From Burkholderiales bacterium (GTDB lineage Bacteria > Pseudomonadota > Gammaproteobacteria > Burkholderiales > Usitatibacteraceae): 55,405 nt of DNA. Under the pieces are notes generated by a model. That model worked only from the letters and a program-made list of their open reading frames with translations. It ran no database searches and was not told where the DNA came from. This document shows positions 1-8,058 of this stretch, piece after piece. Location: NCBI GenBank assembly GCA_025359985.1, contig JANYDB010000045.1:1-55405 (forward strand), written 5' to 3'. The translations under genes and the position numbers were made by a program. Within the stretch, counting starts at the first letter, position 1; every line of letters begins with the position of its first letter.

Positions 1-794
1 GGCGATTTTGATTGAGCTGCAAAATGGCGCGCAGCTCTAGCATGGTCGCGAGCACTTTCAAAATTACTCACTTCCAGCAGCAAGCGGGTGTAATAATTTT
101 CAGCAAGTACACGATTGAGAACAGAGTGCGCATCGGTTGGATCAGCAGACAGTTCGATTGATTTTTTTATTGCGATTAAACCTTGACCAATATCGTCTAG
201 ATTCAAATTACACATTGCAATATTTGTATATATGCCTGAGAGAAACACCTGTAAATCAGGAACCCGATTTGCAAGGCTGAGCGCCTTGGAAAAACATGTT
301 ATTGCTTCGCGAAAAAGACCGCTATAAACCAGCGCTCCTCCTAGGTTTTGCCAAATTTTTCCTTCCTGCACAGAATCTTCGCCCTTTTGCGCAAGAGAAA
401 GGGCGTCAGCGTAAGCCTCCATCGCTAATGGGAGGTTACCCGTATCAGCAGCGCAAACGCCAACCATCATTAATGCTTTTGCAGAAAACTGAGCGTCAGC
501 CGTTTCGAGTGCAAATTGACGCGCCCTTTCTGCAACAGAAAGCCCTCTATCGGCTCTCCCTGAAACGTAAAGCATGAGAACTGAATCAAGCATCAATTTC
601 AATTGCAATTTCTTATCTTGATCTATTGAATCGAGTTTTAATGCAATTAGCTCTAACTGGTCGTAATCTGCACAAAAGCCCGTCTTTAAGGCGAGTGAAA
701 TTTTCTCCCCGGCCATTCTAAAAAAGGTTGCTTCATCCGTAATGCTGTCTATAGGGCCCACAAAAAACTCCTTGCCAATCAATACGTTCAACAT
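1..794 (-). CDS. TPR-repeat protein, C-terminal part beyond the window
   Basis: The minus-strand frame stays open from an ATG at 794 to the window edge, giving 264 codons with the C-terminus missing. AAGG four to seven bases upstream is a fair ribosome binding site. The protein is helical and soluble, with no signal peptide or membrane segment. Tetratricopeptide repeats are visible at roughly residues 106-139, 146-179 (KIWQNLGGALVYSG, then FREAITCFSKAL), 187-217 and 228-260. TPR arrays bind peptides or protein tails; in Gram-positive RRNPP receptors (Rap, PlcR, Rgg) they bind exported linear peptides of 5-10 residues. The gene is divergent from two precursor genes predicted to release hexapeptides, which makes it the best receptor candidate here. 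An output domain (DNA-binding, GGDEF or kinase) could lie beyond the edge and cannot be judged. The TPR call is firm; the receptor role is inference. Confidence 0.8.
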   Translation of the reverse strand, partial: MLNVLIGKEFFVGPIDSITDEATFFRMAGEKISLALKTGFCADYDQLELIALKLDSIDQDKKLQLKLMLDSVLMLYVSGRADRGLSVAERARQFALETADAQFSAKALMMVGVCAADTGNLPLAMEAYADALSLAQKGEDSVQEGKIWQNLGGALVYSGLFREAITCFSKALSLANRVPDLQVFLSGIYTNIAMCNLNLDDIGQGLIAIKKSIELSADPTDAHSVLNRVLAENYYTRLLLEVSNFESARDHARAARHFAAQSKS

Positions 795-809
795 TATCCT
801 TAATAAATC

Positions 810-825
810 TGTGACATAAATCACA
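810..825. promoter_or_regulatory. Perfect TGTGA-N6-TCACA palindrome (CRP-type site)
   Basis: The sequence TGTGACATAAATCACA has two perfect 5-base half-sites with a 6-base spacer, which is the binding consensus of CRP/Vfr/Clp-family regulators. It lies between the divergent TPR gene (start 794) and the first peptide gene (start 861). Because it covers the predicted -35 of the peptide promoter and is only 16 bases from the TPR start codon, a bound protein would more likely block than activate. The cognate regulator is not in the window. Confidence 0.6.
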
Positions 826-838
826 GTCTGACTAAATT
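811..838 (+). promoter_or_regulatory. Predicted sigma-70 promoter of the peptide genes
   Basis: GTGACA (811-816, five of six bases of the -35 consensus) and TAAATT (833-838, a moderate -10) are separated by 16 bases. A start of transcription near 845 would leave a leader of about 16 bases before ATG 861, with AGGAG at 850-854 in place. The -35 overlaps the palindrome at 810-825. Confidence 0.4.
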
Positions 839-860
839 TTAACCTCAACAGGAGCTAGAC

Positions 861-986
861 ATGAGTAAAGAACTAAATAATGAAATCGTTGAAATCCCTA
901 ACAACACTACTAAAACCGAAGTTATCCAACTTGATGATTTGTCGCTAGTACTTATCAGTGGTGGTGAAATCGTTATTGCGTATTAA
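861..986 (+). CDS. Double-glycine leader peptide precursor 1 (mature EIVIAY)
   Basis: This 41-codon gene has a strong ribosome binding site (AGGAG at 850-854, six-base spacer). The C-terminal stretch LDDLSLVLISGG fits the double-glycine leader consensus: hydrophobic residues at -12 (Leu), -7 (Leu) and -4 (Ile) and Gly-Gly at -2/-1. Cleavage after Gly35 would release only six residues, EIVIAY. Leaders of this type are recognised and cut by C39 peptidase domains of PCAT exporters, and an intact PCAT lies 200 bases away in the convergent orientation. The product is far too short for a pore-forming bacteriocin and suits a signal peptide. In composition (acidic first residue, then aliphatic residues) it recalls the SHP pheromones of streptococcal Rgg systems. 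Processing is inferred from the motif. Function is unknown. Confidence 0.8.
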   Translation: MSKELNNEIVEIPNNTTKTEVIQLDDLSLVLISGGEIVIAY

Positions 987-1026
987 GAAAATTTAATAAA
1001 ACAATCCACTTTTAAAAGGAATCGCC

Positions 1027-1152
1027 ATGAGTAAAGAACTGAATATTGCAGTCGTCGAAGTCTCTGACAACGCTACTAAAACCGAAGTTATCCAGCTCGA
1101 TGATTTGTCGCTTGCTCTCATCGGCGGTGGTGACATTGTTATTGCGTATTAA
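1027..1152 (+). CDS. Double-glycine leader peptide precursor 2 (mature DIVIAY)
   Basis: This second 41-codon copy has its own ribosome binding site (AAGGA at 1016-1020, six-base spacer). It ends LDDLSLALIGGGDIVIAY. Leu at -12 and -7, Ile at -4 and Gly-Gly again match the C39-type leader, and cleavage after Gly35 would give DIVIAY. Compared with copy 1 the first mature residue changes from Glu to Asp while IVIAY is unchanged, a conservative change that suggests both peptides serve one partner. The stop lies 27 bases from the end of the convergent PCAT gene. A cut one residue earlier in the Gly-Gly-Gly run is possible, but the alignment with copy 1 (Ser-Gly-Gly) favours six residues. Confidence 0.8.
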   Translation: MSKELNIAVVEVSDNATKTEVIQLDDLSLALIGGGDIVIAY

Positions 1153-1179
1153 ATGTATATTTTCTAAATTTTAAGTTAT

Positions 1180-3240
1180 TTATTTACCTAACTCAATTTT
1201 CCTCACTCCCGCAACAGACTCGGGGCGATGACTTACCAATACAATCGTTGAAACGCGACTGGCTAAATTTTGGCGGATAAGCCCTTCTTGACCGGCATCG
1301 ACTTGGTCCAGGGTTTCATCCAAAAATAATATTTGGGGGCGGCGGTAGAGGGCGCGGGCGAGCAGAACGCGTTGCTTTTGGCCGCCTGATAATGTCGTAC
1401 CCAGGGCACCGACCAGAGTGGAATAGCCCATGGGGAAGCTGTCGATTTCTGCATCTATCTGAGCAGTAGTTGCGCAGGCTTTGATGTCATCTATATCAAA
1501 TTCGCCGCCGAAGGCGATAGCGTCGGCAATCGATCCCAAAAATAATTGATCATCCTGCATCACCGCGCCCAGTTTGGCGCGGTATTGTGCGAGATCCCAG
1601 TCACGCAGATCGCGACCGTTTACCAACACTTGGCCTTCAGTAGGGTGCAACAGCCCCAATAAAACCTTTAATAAAGAAGTTTTGCCGCAGCCGGAAGGCC
1701 CGACCAAAGCCACCGTTTCGCCAGGCTTTATCTCCAGGTTGATATGCCGAAACGCGAAACCTTCAGGGCCATAGGCATAGCCTAAATTGCGCGCTTCAAT
1801 CGTCAGCGGCTCGGCCTTTTCGGCAATCACCATGGCGGTACTGGATGCGCGCTCACCTTCCGCCAATGCAATATCGGCAATGCGCTCGGCATGCAGGTCA
1901 AGCATGCGAAATTCATTCCATTTTTCGACCAGATTATTTACCCGCGTCAAGAACACCAGCTTGAAGCCCAAAAATGCGTACAGCATGCCGACTGAAAAAA
2001 TGCCGTCCATCACCAAGGTCGCGCCGATCCAGATAACAATCACACTTTCCAATCCGAAAATCAGGCCGCCTGATGCGCGCTGAAAAATACCGACGCGCTG
2101 CACTTTTACACCGGCATTGATGTGTTCAACCACCAAATTTTGGTACGCACCGCGTCGATCATTTTCCCGCAGGTTAAGTTTAATCGCCATCATGCCGCGC
2201 AGGGTCTCGATGAAATGGGTGCTGGCTTTAGCTTCATGCGCAAGCTGCTCATCCGTTGCGTAGCGCTGGGGATAATAAAAATACCATCTCACCAGCGCAT
2301 AAAGGGCTGCCGCCGAGACCACAATAATCGTCAGCTTCAAGCTGTAAAAAGCCATCACTGCCACGGTTAACAGTACCATCACACCATCAATAAAAGTTTC
2401 TACAAACGTAGTCGACAGGGTTTTTTGAATCACATCCACGCTGCGGAATTTCGAGACGATATCGCCAATATGGCGCTTCTCAAACCAGGCCAGCGGCAGC
2501 TTCAGCAGATGATTAAACAGTGCTGTCAATAATCGCATATTGAAATGGGTGCTGAGATACACCCCAACCCAGGCGCGTACGCCTGTCACAAGCACCTGGA
2601 TGATGACCAGTGCACCAAACGCAATACCCAGAACAGTTAGCAAATCACGGTCGCGGCCCACCAGTACCCGGTCTACTACCAGCTGTAAAAAGAACGGCAT
2701 GGCAATCGCAAATACTTCTAACGCAAGCGATAGAAACACGAGCTGGGCCACGCTGCCACCTAGCCCGCTGCTCACCGAAAATAATTGCCATGCGCTGATT
2801 TTTTCACGCTCATCAACCTTGCGGAAACTTGCCGTGGGCGTGAATTCCATCGCGATGCCGGTGAAATGTTTACTGGCCTCAGCGAAAGTTAATCTGCGCC
2901 GTCCGCGTGCGGGATCATGCACCAGGATATGTTTGCGACTCACCTCGGTCAGCACCACAAAATGGTTCATGTCCCAGTGAAGAACGGCGGGTAGCGTTAA
3001 TTTATTCAGGCTTTCCAGTTGCACCTGAACGCCGCGTGCGGCGAGTCCCATAGCCTCTGCTACCTGTGACACATGTTTTAAGGTAACGCCTTTAAGCGAA
3101 GGCGAAAGCCGCAAGCGCATCGCGGAAAGATCCGTCAAATGCCCATGAAACGATGCCACCATGGCAAGGCAGGCGATGCCGCATTCAGGTGCTTCGCTTT
3201 GCAAAATGACCGGCACTCGGCGTCCAAATAATTGGCCCAT
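1180..3240 (-). CDS. Peptidase-containing ABC transporter (PCAT, C39 peptidase)
   Basis: This 686-residue bifunctional exporter removes double-glycine leaders in the cytoplasm and pumps the peptide out. The N-terminal C39 peptidase has its oxyanion Gln14 and catalytic Cys20 (QSEAPECGIACLAM), His93 (HWDMNHFVVL) and Asp109 (VHDPARG), so it should be active. The six-helix membrane domain spans about residues 160-450. The ATPase has Walker A GPSGCGKT at 514-521, signature LSGGQ at 617-621, Walker B ILFLDE ending at Glu642 and the H-loop His at 671. The usual post-Walker-B ATSALD is replaced by TLDQVD, with the glutamate kept. The gene follows the HlyD adaptor gene with a one-base gap, which implies translational coupling. 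Its natural substrates are the two precursors next door. A TolC-type outer-membrane partner is not in the window. Confidence 0.93.
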   Translation of the reverse strand: MGQLFGRRVPVILQSEAPECGIACLAMVASFHGHLTDLSAMRLRLSPSLKGVTLKHVSQVAEAMGLAARGVQVQLESLNKLTLPAVLHWDMNHFVVLTEVSRKHILVHDPARGRRRLTFAEASKHFTGIAMEFTPTASFRKVDEREKISAWQLFSVSSGLGGSVAQLVFLSLALEVFAIAMPFFLQLVVDRVLVGRDRDLLTVLGIAFGALVIIQVLVTGVRAWVGVYLSTHFNMRLLTALFNHLLKLPLAWFEKRHIGDIVSKFRSVDVIQKTLSTTFVETFIDGVMVLLTVAVMAFYSLKLTIIVVSAAALYALVRWYFYYPQRYATDEQLAHEAKASTHFIETLRGMMAIKLNLRENDRRGAYQNLVVEHINAGVKVQRVGIFQRASGGLIFGLESVIVIWIGATLVMDGIFSVGMLYAFLGFKLVFLTRVNNLVEKWNEFRMLDLHAERIADIALAEGERASSTAMVIAEKAEPLTIEARNLGYAYGPEGFAFRHINLEIKPGETVALVGPSGCGKTSLLKVLLGLLHPTEGQVLVNGRDLRDWDLAQYRAKLGAVMQDDQLFLGSIADAIAFGGEFDIDDIKACATTAQIDAEIDSFPMGYSTLVGALGTTLSGGQKQRVLLARALYRRPQILFLDETLDQVDAGQEGLIRQNLASRVSTIVLVSHRPESVAGVRKIELGK

Positions 3241-3241
3241 A

Positions 3242-4489
3242 TCAGAAGCGCCCCCGCAACTGCATCACCGGCTCGAATATCCATTCAAACAGGCTACGCT
3301 TTTCCAGCAGAATATCGGCGTTGACCAACATGCCCGACCGCAGCGGCACGGTTTGTCCCAGCGCACTGACGGTCTGTTGGTCGAGCGTTACGGCTACCCG
3401 ATAGACCGGCTCTTTCACCATCATCGGGCCAATTTTTTCGCCCGCCGACCAGACGGTCTGGCTGACATCGGTAATCACCCCCCGATATTGCCCAAACCGC
3501 TCAAACGGAAACGCCTCGTAGCGCATCACCACTTCTTTACCCTGGGTAACAAAACCAATCGCGCGGGTGGGCACCAGAAGCTCAACATGCAGCACGCTGC
3601 CCTTGGGCAACACGGTGGCAAGCAATGCATCGGCAGTAACCGACTGGCCCTGGCTAATCGCAATATTGGTTACAGTGCCGGTAATCGGCGCACGGATGAT
3701 GGTCTCGCGCTTGGCGTCTTCGGTCGCGAGCGTCTGCTGAACCTCGCTGATTTGACGCGCAATTTGATCGACCTGTGAGCGCGATTTGAGCGTAATGGCA
3801 GGCTCTTCCAGCTTGGCGTTGGACAAGTCGCGGTCCAGCGCCAGACGCTGGCGTTTTAATGCTTGCAAACGGATTTCCTGATCGGTCACATCATCCTGTT
3901 TTTGTCTCACCGCCACATCCGAATAAAACTTGTCTTTCGCCAAATCCACAAAGCGCTGTGCTTGTTCGCGTGAGGAATTCAGGCGTCTATCCTGAAGCTG
4001 CAGTTCGCGGTCAAGCTGCTGAAGCTCGGTTTGCAAATCCACCACTTTTTTACGCTGCTGCTGTGATTGCTGCGCACCAAGTTCGCGAAGCTGCTCCTGC
4101 TCTTTGGCAAGGCTGACCCGGCGCTGCGCAAGCTCGCCCGATACCAACGCACTGGTAGACGATGAAGTCTCGGTTGAACGATCATAGGAAATACGCGCCA
4201 ATGGCGTTCCAGCCGCCACTTCCAGCCCCTCTTTCACCATCAGCTCTGCCACCCTTCCCGCATCCGGGATTTGTACGCGCGCAGCCCCGATGTCGAGCGC
4301 AAGAAAACCTTCGACTCGCTCCCGTCGGGTGTACTGCCCCCACACCGCCACCATAATCATCACGGCTGCGGCAACGATGGCAAGTGCGGTCATCGCCCAC
4401 ATGGTGAGTGGTCGCGCAACGGTTGCTTCACCAAAGAATTTTTCGCGCTGCGCGTCAATAGCTTCCTGCCGGAAAAGTTTTTGGGTCAT
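3242..4489 (-). CDS. HlyD-family periplasmic adaptor of the PCAT exporter
   Basis: This 415-residue membrane-fusion protein links an inner-membrane ABC exporter to a TolC-type outer-membrane channel. A single N-terminal membrane anchor lies at about residues 28-50, followed by a split lipoyl-like segment (IPDAGRVAELMVKEGLEV). A long charged coiled coil, rich in Gln, Glu, Arg and Lys, covers about residues 115-245. The second lipoyl half follows (APITGTVTNIAISQGQSV), then a beta-barrel and a membrane-proximal domain. The order adaptor-then-PCAT with a one-base gap is typical of peptide and microcin exporters (CvaA-CvaB type). ATG 4489 has only a weak upstream GAAAAA. The gene is separated from pstS by a 477-base divergent spacer. 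Confidence 0.92.
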   Translation of the reverse strand: MTQKLFRQEAIDAQREKFFGEATVARPLTMWAMTALAIVAAAVMIMVAVWGQYTRRERVEGFLALDIGAARVQIPDAGRVAELMVKEGLEVAAGTPLARISYDRSTETSSSTSALVSGELAQRRVSLAKEQEQLRELGAQQSQQQRKKVVDLQTELQQLDRELQLQDRRLNSSREQAQRFVDLAKDKFYSDVAVRQKQDDVTDQEIRLQALKRQRLALDRDLSNAKLEEPAITLKSRSQVDQIARQISEVQQTLATEDAKRETIIRAPITGTVTNIAISQGQSVTADALLATVLPKGSVLHVELLVPTRAIGFVTQGKEVVMRYEAFPFERFGQYRGVITDVSQTVWSAGEKIGPMMVKEPVYRVAVTLDQQTVSALGQTVPLRSGMLVNADILLEKRSLFEWIFEPVMQLRGRF

Positions 4490-4966
4490 TTTTTCAAAAT
4501 GTCACAAATAGGGGCACATCATTTACGCAATGCTGAAGGCCGTTATTCTCAATAAAGCCGTTAAATTAACGCCCGCTGCCAAAAATAACGTTTGCTACCA
4601 AAGAAATCGTTACCCATCCGGCAATGAGGTGCGCAAAAGCTTCCTCACTCAATCTTAAACAGGTTTCTCATGTTTTCGCGTTATTACCTTGATTGTAAAA
4701 CAATCCAGGCATATTAAAACTGCCTTTTGCGATCTATCAAAATTCAATCTGCGAACAAACCAGCTTGGTTCGTCAGAAATGTCCCAAACACCCTATTGAG
4801 CGCTAGTACAGGATGGGCAAAAAGGATGGACAAAACCCGACATAGGCGCCATCAACAGTCATCACAAACGAGTGTCATAAAGCCGTCATATTTCAGCCCT
4901 ATCCTTGCGAGGTGATTAAAAATATACAGGGTGTATTTACATTTTATGTTTAACCGGAGAGCAAAA
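4490..4966. other. Divergent spacer between hlyD-type gene and pstS
   Basis: This 477-base AT-rich spacer holds the promoters of the exporter operon (leftward) and of pstS (rightward). The only site I can name is the Pho box at 4872-4891. I looked for further double-glycine precursor genes on both strands and found none; the short frames here lack both leader motif and ribosome binding site. Confidence 0.7.
4872..4891 (+). promoter_or_regulatory. Pho box upstream of pstS
   Basis: GTGTCATAAAGCCGTCATAT matches the PhoB consensus of two CTGTCAT-like direct repeats with an 11-base period (GTCAT at 4874 and 4885). A third GTCAT at 4858 is out of phase. A plausible -10 (CTATCCT, around 4898-4904) follows at a spacing where PhoB replaces the -35. 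This predicts induction of pstS and the pst operon on phosphate starvation. PhoB and PhoR are not in the window. Confidence 0.75.
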
Positions 4967-6019
4967 ATGACATTGAAACAAATCCTTTCGGGCATGGCCG
5001 CGGGCGTCTTCGCGACCGCCAGCCTGTTCGCTATTTCCAGCCACGCAACCGATATTACGGGCGCAGGTGCTACCTTCCCATTCCCGATTTATGCCAAATG
5101 GGCTGATGAGTACAAAAAAGTTTCGGGCAACAGCATGAACTATCAATCAATTGGTTCAGGCGGCGGCATTCGCCAGATCGGTGCTAAGACGGTTGATTTC
5201 GGCGCATCTGACCGTCCATTGACACCGGATGAGCTTGCCAAAGGTGGACTCGTCCAATTCCCCGCCATCATTGGCGGTGTCGTGTTGGTCGTTAATCTGG
5301 ATGGTATTGCACCCGGTGCAATGCGCTTGACGGGACCCGTTGCTGCAGATATTTTTTTGGGCAAGATCAAAATCTGGAACGACAAAGCGATTACTGAATT
5401 AAACCCCGGCCTGAAACTGCCGGCTGACCCCATCACCGTAGTGCGTCGCTCCGATGGTTCCGGCACCACATTTCTGTTTACGGATTACCTCGCTAAAGTT
5501 AGCCCTGAATGGAAAACTAAAGTAGGTGCGGATCAGTCGGTGGCCTGGCCAGAAGGTGTGGGCGGCAAAGGCAATGAAGGTGTTTCTGCCTATGTTCAAC
5601 GTATCAAAGGCTCGATCGGTTACGTCGAATACGCTTATGCCAAGAAAAATAAAATGGCTCACACGGCATTACGCAATCAAGCCGGAAACTTTATTCAGCC
5701 AGATGATTTGACATTCCAGGCCGCCACTGCGAATGCCGACTGGAGCAAAGCACCTGGATTTTTTCTGGTGCTGACAGACCAGCCTGGTAAAGACAGCTAT
5801 CCGATTAGCGGCGCGTCTTTCATCATCATGCACAAATCTCAGGACAATCCTGAAAAAGCGCTCGCGGTTCTCAAGTTTTTTGAATGGTCATTCAAAAATG
5901 GCGGAAAATCTGCCACCGAGATGGACTATGTACCGATGCCCGATAGCGCAGTAAAGCTGGTGCAGGCGATGTGGAAAAATGACATCAAATCAGCCACTGG
6001 TCAAGCTGTTTGGAAGTAA
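4967..6019 (+). CDS. pstS: Phosphate ABC transporter substrate-binding protein PstS
   Basis: This 350-residue periplasmic protein binds inorganic phosphate for PstCAB. I chose ATG 4967 because GGAGAG lies seven bases upstream and the product then begins with a normal signal peptide ending SSHA before TDITGAGATFPFPIY. The phosphate-binding loops are typical: GAGATFPFPIYAKW near the mature N-terminus, GSGGGIRQIGAKTVDFGASD, and RSDGSGTTFLFTDYL. The gene is first in pstSCAB. A hairpin at 6081-6122 between pstS and pstC probably makes the binding protein more abundant than the permease. A Pho box precedes it. Confidence 0.96.
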   Translation: MTLKQILSGMAAGVFATASLFAISSHATDITGAGATFPFPIYAKWADEYKKVSGNSMNYQSIGSGGGIRQIGAKTVDFGASDRPLTPDELAKGGLVQFPAIIGGVVLVVNLDGIAPGAMRLTGPVAADIFLGKIKIWNDKAITELNPGLKLPADPITVVRRSDGSGTTFLFTDYLAKVSPEWKTKVGADQSVAWPEGVGGKGNEGVSAYVQRIKGSIGYVEYAYAKKNKMAHTALRNQAGNFIQPDDLTFQAATANADWSKAPGFFLVLTDQPGKDSYPISGASFIIMHKSQDNPEKALAVLKFFEWSFKNGGKSATEMDYVPMPDSAVKLVQAMWKNDIKSATGQAVWK

Positions 6020-6080
6020 TGGGATGGCATGATCGGCAAGTCATTTGTTTGAGCGCAAAAATATTATTAAACGTTGAACT

Positions 6081-6122
6081 CGGGCCGCTTGTGTTTATTT
6101 ATATCGGGCGGCCCGATCTTTT
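6081..6122 (+). terminator. Attenuator-like hairpin between pstS and pstC
   Basis: CGGGCCGC (6081-6088) can pair with GCGGCCCG (6108-6115) across a 19-base AT-rich loop, and the stem is followed by ATCTTTT. It lies between two genes of one operon, which fits partial termination after pstS. Confidence 0.6.
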
Positions 6123-6153
6123 ACAGCTTCAGTAGAATAGGGATGTAGCACTT

Positions 6154-7182
6154 ATGAGCATCGCCGAAATTGATGCTTCTTCCGAATCAGCCGTCAGGGG
6201 CAAGTACGTGTCGCGAGAAGAACAATTACAAATCTTAGCCCTTAAATTAGCCCGGCAGCGATGGCAAGATACGGCATTCCGGTATGTCACTCTGCTATTC
6301 GCACTATTCGTGCTGCTTATTTTGGGCGCGATTATTTTTTCTCTGGTTCAAGGCTCAATCCCCATCTTTGAAAAATTTGGATTGGGATTTTTAACCAGCA
6401 CCGCATGGAACCCCGTAACGCATGAATACGGTGCCGCAAACGCCATTTATGGCACCGTCATGACTTCACTGATTGCGCTATTGTTTGGCATTCCTATCAG
6501 CTTCGGCATCGCAGTATTTTTAACTGAGCTTTGTCCGGCTTGGCTAAAACGTCCCTTGGGCACAGCGGTGGAATTGCTGGCGGGTATTCCCAGCATTATC
6601 TATGGCATGTGGGGCCTGTTCGTTTTCGCCCCGCTATTTGCTGAATATGTTCAGCCTGCACTAACTAAATATTTGGGCGCTGTTCCCGGTCTGGGTCAAC
6701 TATTTCAGGGTGCTCCCGTCGGCATAGGGGTGTTATCAGCCGGTATTATATTGGCCGTGATGGTGATTCCTTTTATTGCTTCGGTTATGCGCGACGTATT
6801 TGAAGTAGTACCACCCATGTTAAAAGAATCAGCTTACGGGGTAGGTGCCACCACTTGGGAAGTCGTGCGCTACATTGTTTTGCCTTACACCAAAGCAGGC
6901 GTAGTGGGCGGGATTATGCTTGGCCTGGGGCGCGCGCTTGGCGAAACCATGGCCGTCACATTTGTGATTGGCAATGCGCCCAAAATTGCCGCTTCATTGT
7001 TTGCGCCGGGCTCATCAATTGCCTCCACGCTGGCCAATGAATTCGCTGAAGCGAGTCATGAATTGCATATTTCAGCGCTTATCTCGCTGGGCCTAGTGTT
7101 GTTCTTGCTAACCTTCGTGGTGTTGGCGCTCGCCAAACTAATGCTCGCGCAACTCGCCAAAAAAGAAGGCATGAAAACATGA
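6154..7182 (+). CDS. pstC: Phosphate ABC transporter permease PstC
   Basis: This 342-residue inner-membrane permease forms the phosphate channel with PstA. A cytoplasmic N-terminal tail is followed by a first helix at about 40-65 and five further helices. The motif region [19 protein letters not shown] and the coupling loop [20 protein letters not shown], followed by [12 protein letters not shown], are diagnostic of the PstC/PstA family. Its stop overlaps the pstA start by four bases (ATGA at 7179-7182). It is the second gene of pstSCAB. Confidence 0.95.
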   Translation: MSIAEIDASSESAVRGKYVSREEQLQILALKLARQRWQDTAFRYVTLLFALFVLLILGAIIFSLVQGSIPIFEKFGLGFLTSTAWNPVTHEYGAANAIYGTVMTSLIALLFGIPISFGIAVFLTELCPAWLKRPLGTAVELLAGIPSIIYGMWGLFVFAPLFAEYVQPALTKYLGAVPGLGQLFQGAPVGIGVLSAGIILAVMVIPFIASVMRDVFEVVPPMLKESAYGVGATTWEVVRYIVLPYTKAGVVGGIMLGLGRALGETMAVTFVIGNAPKIAASLFAPGSSIASTLANEFAEASHELHISALISLGLVLFLLTFVVLALAKLMLAQLAKKEGMKT

Positions 7183-8021
7183 GTGCTCTTTACAAAAAAC
7201 GTATTCTCATCAACCGCCTCGCACTATTTTTTGCAGTAGCCGCGATGTCAATCGGTATGGCATTCCTGCTTTGGATATTATTCGTTTTGGTATCAAAAGG
7301 TATCGGTGGATTGAATGTTGCGGTATTCACGCAGATGACACCACCACCTGGCAGCGAAGGCGGTCTTGCCAATGCTATTTTCGGCAGCCTTGTAATGGTC
7401 GGTGTTGCCACCTTTGTCGCCACCCCGATTGGCATTCTGGCTGGCATTTATTTAGCAGAATTTGGTAGTCGCGGGTGGGTAGGTCCAACCACGCGCTTTA
7501 TCAATGATATTTTATTGTCTGCGCCATCGATTATTTTGGGCTTGTTTATTTATGCGGTGTTGGTGGCACAGGTAAAACATTTCTCTGGTTGGGCCGGCTC
7601 TTGTGCGCTTGCGTTGATTGCTATCCCCGTCGTCGTACGCACCACTGAAAACATGCTAGTGCTGGTGCCCACCAGTCTGCGTGAAGCCGCTGCCGCGCTC
7701 GGCGCTCCGCAATGGAAGACCATTTTATATATCGCACTGCGCGCTGTTAAAGGCGGCGTGATGACGGGTATTTTGTTGGCTGTTGCCCGCATTAGTGGCG
7801 AAACTGCGCCGCTGCTGTTCACCGCACTTAATAACCAATTCTGGTCGACAGACATGAACGCGCCGATGGCAAACCTGCCTGTGGTTATTTTTCAATTCGC
7901 CATGAGTCCTTTCGAGAACTGGGTGTCGCTCGCCTGGGCTGGCGCCATGCTCATCACCTTCTCGGTGCTGGCGATGAATATTCTGGCCCGTGCATTTTTT
8001 GATCAACGCCAGAAAAATTAA
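7179..8021 (+). CDS. pstA: Phosphate ABC transporter permease PstA
   Basis: This 280-residue partner permease has six predicted helices. The family signature is present: [18 protein letters not shown], the coupling loop [20 protein letters not shown], and [17 protein letters not shown]. It overlaps pstC by four bases and is followed after 37 bases by pstB. The length is normal for the family. Confidence 0.95.
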   Translation: MSALYKKRILINRLALFFAVAAMSIGMAFLLWILFVLVSKGIGGLNVAVFTQMTPPPGSEGGLANAIFGSLVMVGVATFVATPIGILAGIYLAEFGSRGWVGPTTRFINDILLSAPSIILGLFIYAVLVAQVKHFSGWAGSCALALIAIPVVVRTTENMLVLVPTSLREAAAALGAPQWKTILYIALRAVKGGVMTGILLAVARISGETAPLLFTALNNQFWSTDMNAPMANLPVVIFQFAMSPFENWVSLAWAGAMLITFSVLAMNILARAFFDQRQKN

Positions 8022-8058
8022 AAATACTTTGCTGCGCCCCATAAAAAATGGAAAAAAC

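Larger units (their letters stand above)
861..1152 (+). repeat. Tandem duplication of the peptide gene
   Basis: Two 126-bp genes follow one another with a 40-bp AT-rich spacer (987-1026). The products share 31 of 41 residues. Residues 17-29 of the leader and the last five residues are identical; the differences cluster at residues 7-16 and at positions 30, 33 and 36. The spacer has no terminator-like hairpin, so both genes can be one transcript, each with its own ribosome binding site. Confidence 0.85.
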
